Shown here one piece after another: positions 6,416 through 7,195 of a DNA stretch of 7,195 bases (the first letter of the stretch is position 1; each line of letters begins with the position of its first letter). The notes beneath the pieces were generated by a model, which saw only the letters and a program-made list of their open reading frames with translations, had not been told where the DNA came from and did not search any database. Source of the DNA: Patescibacteria group bacterium (GTDB lineage Bacteria > Patescibacteriota > WWE3 > UBA101185 > UBA10185); contig JAGPFW010000035.1 of NCBI GenBank assembly GCA_018056275.1, forward strand, positions 1 to 7,195, given 5' to 3'. A program made the position numbers and the translations under genes.

Positions 6416-7195
6416 ATGGAAAAACCCCGGATATTAATTGTCGATGATGAGGAGTCGTTTTTATTCTCAATATCAAAATGGTTCAATGATTATGATGTTT
6501 CGACTTTTCTCAGTCCTTCTGACGCATTATCTTCAATAATGTCCGGTGAACAGTATGATGTAATACTGGTTGATTATCGAATGCCTGGTATGACAGGTAA
6601 GGATTTTTTAGTAAAGATAAAGGATTATATCACTTCATACAAAGCAATTCTTATTACTGCATTTTCAACCTCCGAGCTTCTTGAACAAGGATTGAATGAT
6701 AATTTATTCCAATGGGTTTTCAATAAACCAGTCGATTTGAAGTCTCTTCAATTAATTATAGATAATGCATTCTCTATCCTTAAAAATGAACGGCAGATTA
6801 AGTTTTTAGCCAGTTCATTTATAAATACAAAGTCTATTTGCATTTATTCTTGTAAGAGTATGGAGAAAACTATTTCATTAGCTGGAAAATACGCCTGTTC
6901 ATCTGCAAATATTCTTATAGGTGGTCAGAGTGGTACGGGTAAAGAAATAATCGCACATTATATCCATTCAATGAGCAGCCGATCTGATAAACCTTTTATT
7001 AAAATTAATTGTTCAACAATACCTGATCATTTATTCGAGTCTGAATTGTTTGGTTATTGTAAAGGAGCTTTTACCGGTGCAGATTCTTCGAAACCTGGAA
7101 AGTTTACTCTGGCAGATGGGGGAACAATATTTTTGGATGAAATCGGTGAAATGCCATTACAACAACAAGCTAAATTGCTGAGAGTTATTGAAGAC
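6416..7195 (+). CDS. NtrC-family sigma-54-dependent response regulator (3' end beyond window)
   Basis: The first 260 residues of an NtrC-type activator, running off the right edge. The receiver domain (~4-118) has the acidic pair D10/D11, phospho-acceptor D53 in ILVDYRMPG, T81 in ILITAFS and K104 in NKP, so it looks phosphorylatable. After a linker, the AAA+ domain has Walker A GGQSGTGKE (169-177; K176), NCSTIPDHLFESELFG (198-213), the sigma-54 contact loop GAFTGA (217-222) and Walker B TIFLDEIGE (237-245; D241, E242). Deviations are Gln171 where Glu is usual in GESGTGKE, and GYCKGAFTGA instead of GHEKGAFTGA. The rest of the AAA+ domain and any Fis-type HTH are not in the window. TGGAG (6406-6410) sits 5 nt before the ATG. 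It would activate RpoN-dependent promoters on a signal from an unseen histidine kinase. It is unusual for the inferred CPR host. Confidence 0.93.
   Translation, partial: MEKPRILIVDDEESFLFSISKWFNDYDVSTFLSPSDALSSIMSGEQYDVILVDYRMPGMTGKDFLVKIKDYITSYKAILITAFSTSELLEQGLNDNLFQWVFNKPVDLKSLQLIIDNAFSILKNERQIKFLASSFINTKSICIYSCKSMEKTISLAGKYACSSANILIGGQSGTGKEIIAHYIHSMSSRSDKPFIKINCSTIPDHLFESELFGYCKGAFTGADSSKPGKFTLADGGTIFLDEIGEMPLQQQAKLLRVIED

Overview
The window is AT-rich, densely coded DNA. It looks like a small-genome uncultivated bacterium, most likely Patescibacteria/CPR (Microgenomates-like). This is inferred from the compact gene types, short intergenic gaps, overlapping genes and the short GT35 phosphorylase; no rRNA or ribosomal protein is present to fix the taxonomy. 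TGA is a stop here (rodA and the small RHH gene end in it, and no gene has in-frame TGA), so the SR1/Gracilibacteria code is not used.

Left block (1-1678, + strand): the tail of an unidentified gene overlaps rodA, the elongation peptidoglycan glycosyltransferase. rodA in turn overlaps by 4 nt (ATGA) a PduO-type ATP:cob(I)alamin adenosyltransferase. These three are probably co-transcribed.

Middle (1679-4474, + strand): a 231-nt gap leads to a complete adenosylcobalamin-dependent class II ribonucleotide reductase (nrdJ). The last ~70 nt of the gap are more GC-rich than the rest and can fold into a long imperfect stem-loop between a strong Shine-Dalgarno sequence and the distant ATG. This is the best candidate in the window for an uncharacterised regulatory element. 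The adenosyltransferase makes the cofactor that NrdJ needs, so the two genes form a functional pair even though the gap separates them.

Right block (4475-7195): glgP (alpha-glucan phosphorylase, - strand) converges on nrdJ, with a perfect 8-bp hairpin at the junction. glgP diverges from a small ribbon-helix-helix protein gene (+ strand). The 77-bp divergent intergenic region holds back-to-back extended -10 promoters around an 8-bp direct repeat. Downstream of the RHH gene, in the same direction, is an NtrC-type sigma-54-dependent response regulator, cut by the window end. It has an intact receiver and an intact GAFTGA loop. A sigma-54 activator is unexpected if the host really is CPR, which makes this block worth checking for transfer or chimerism.
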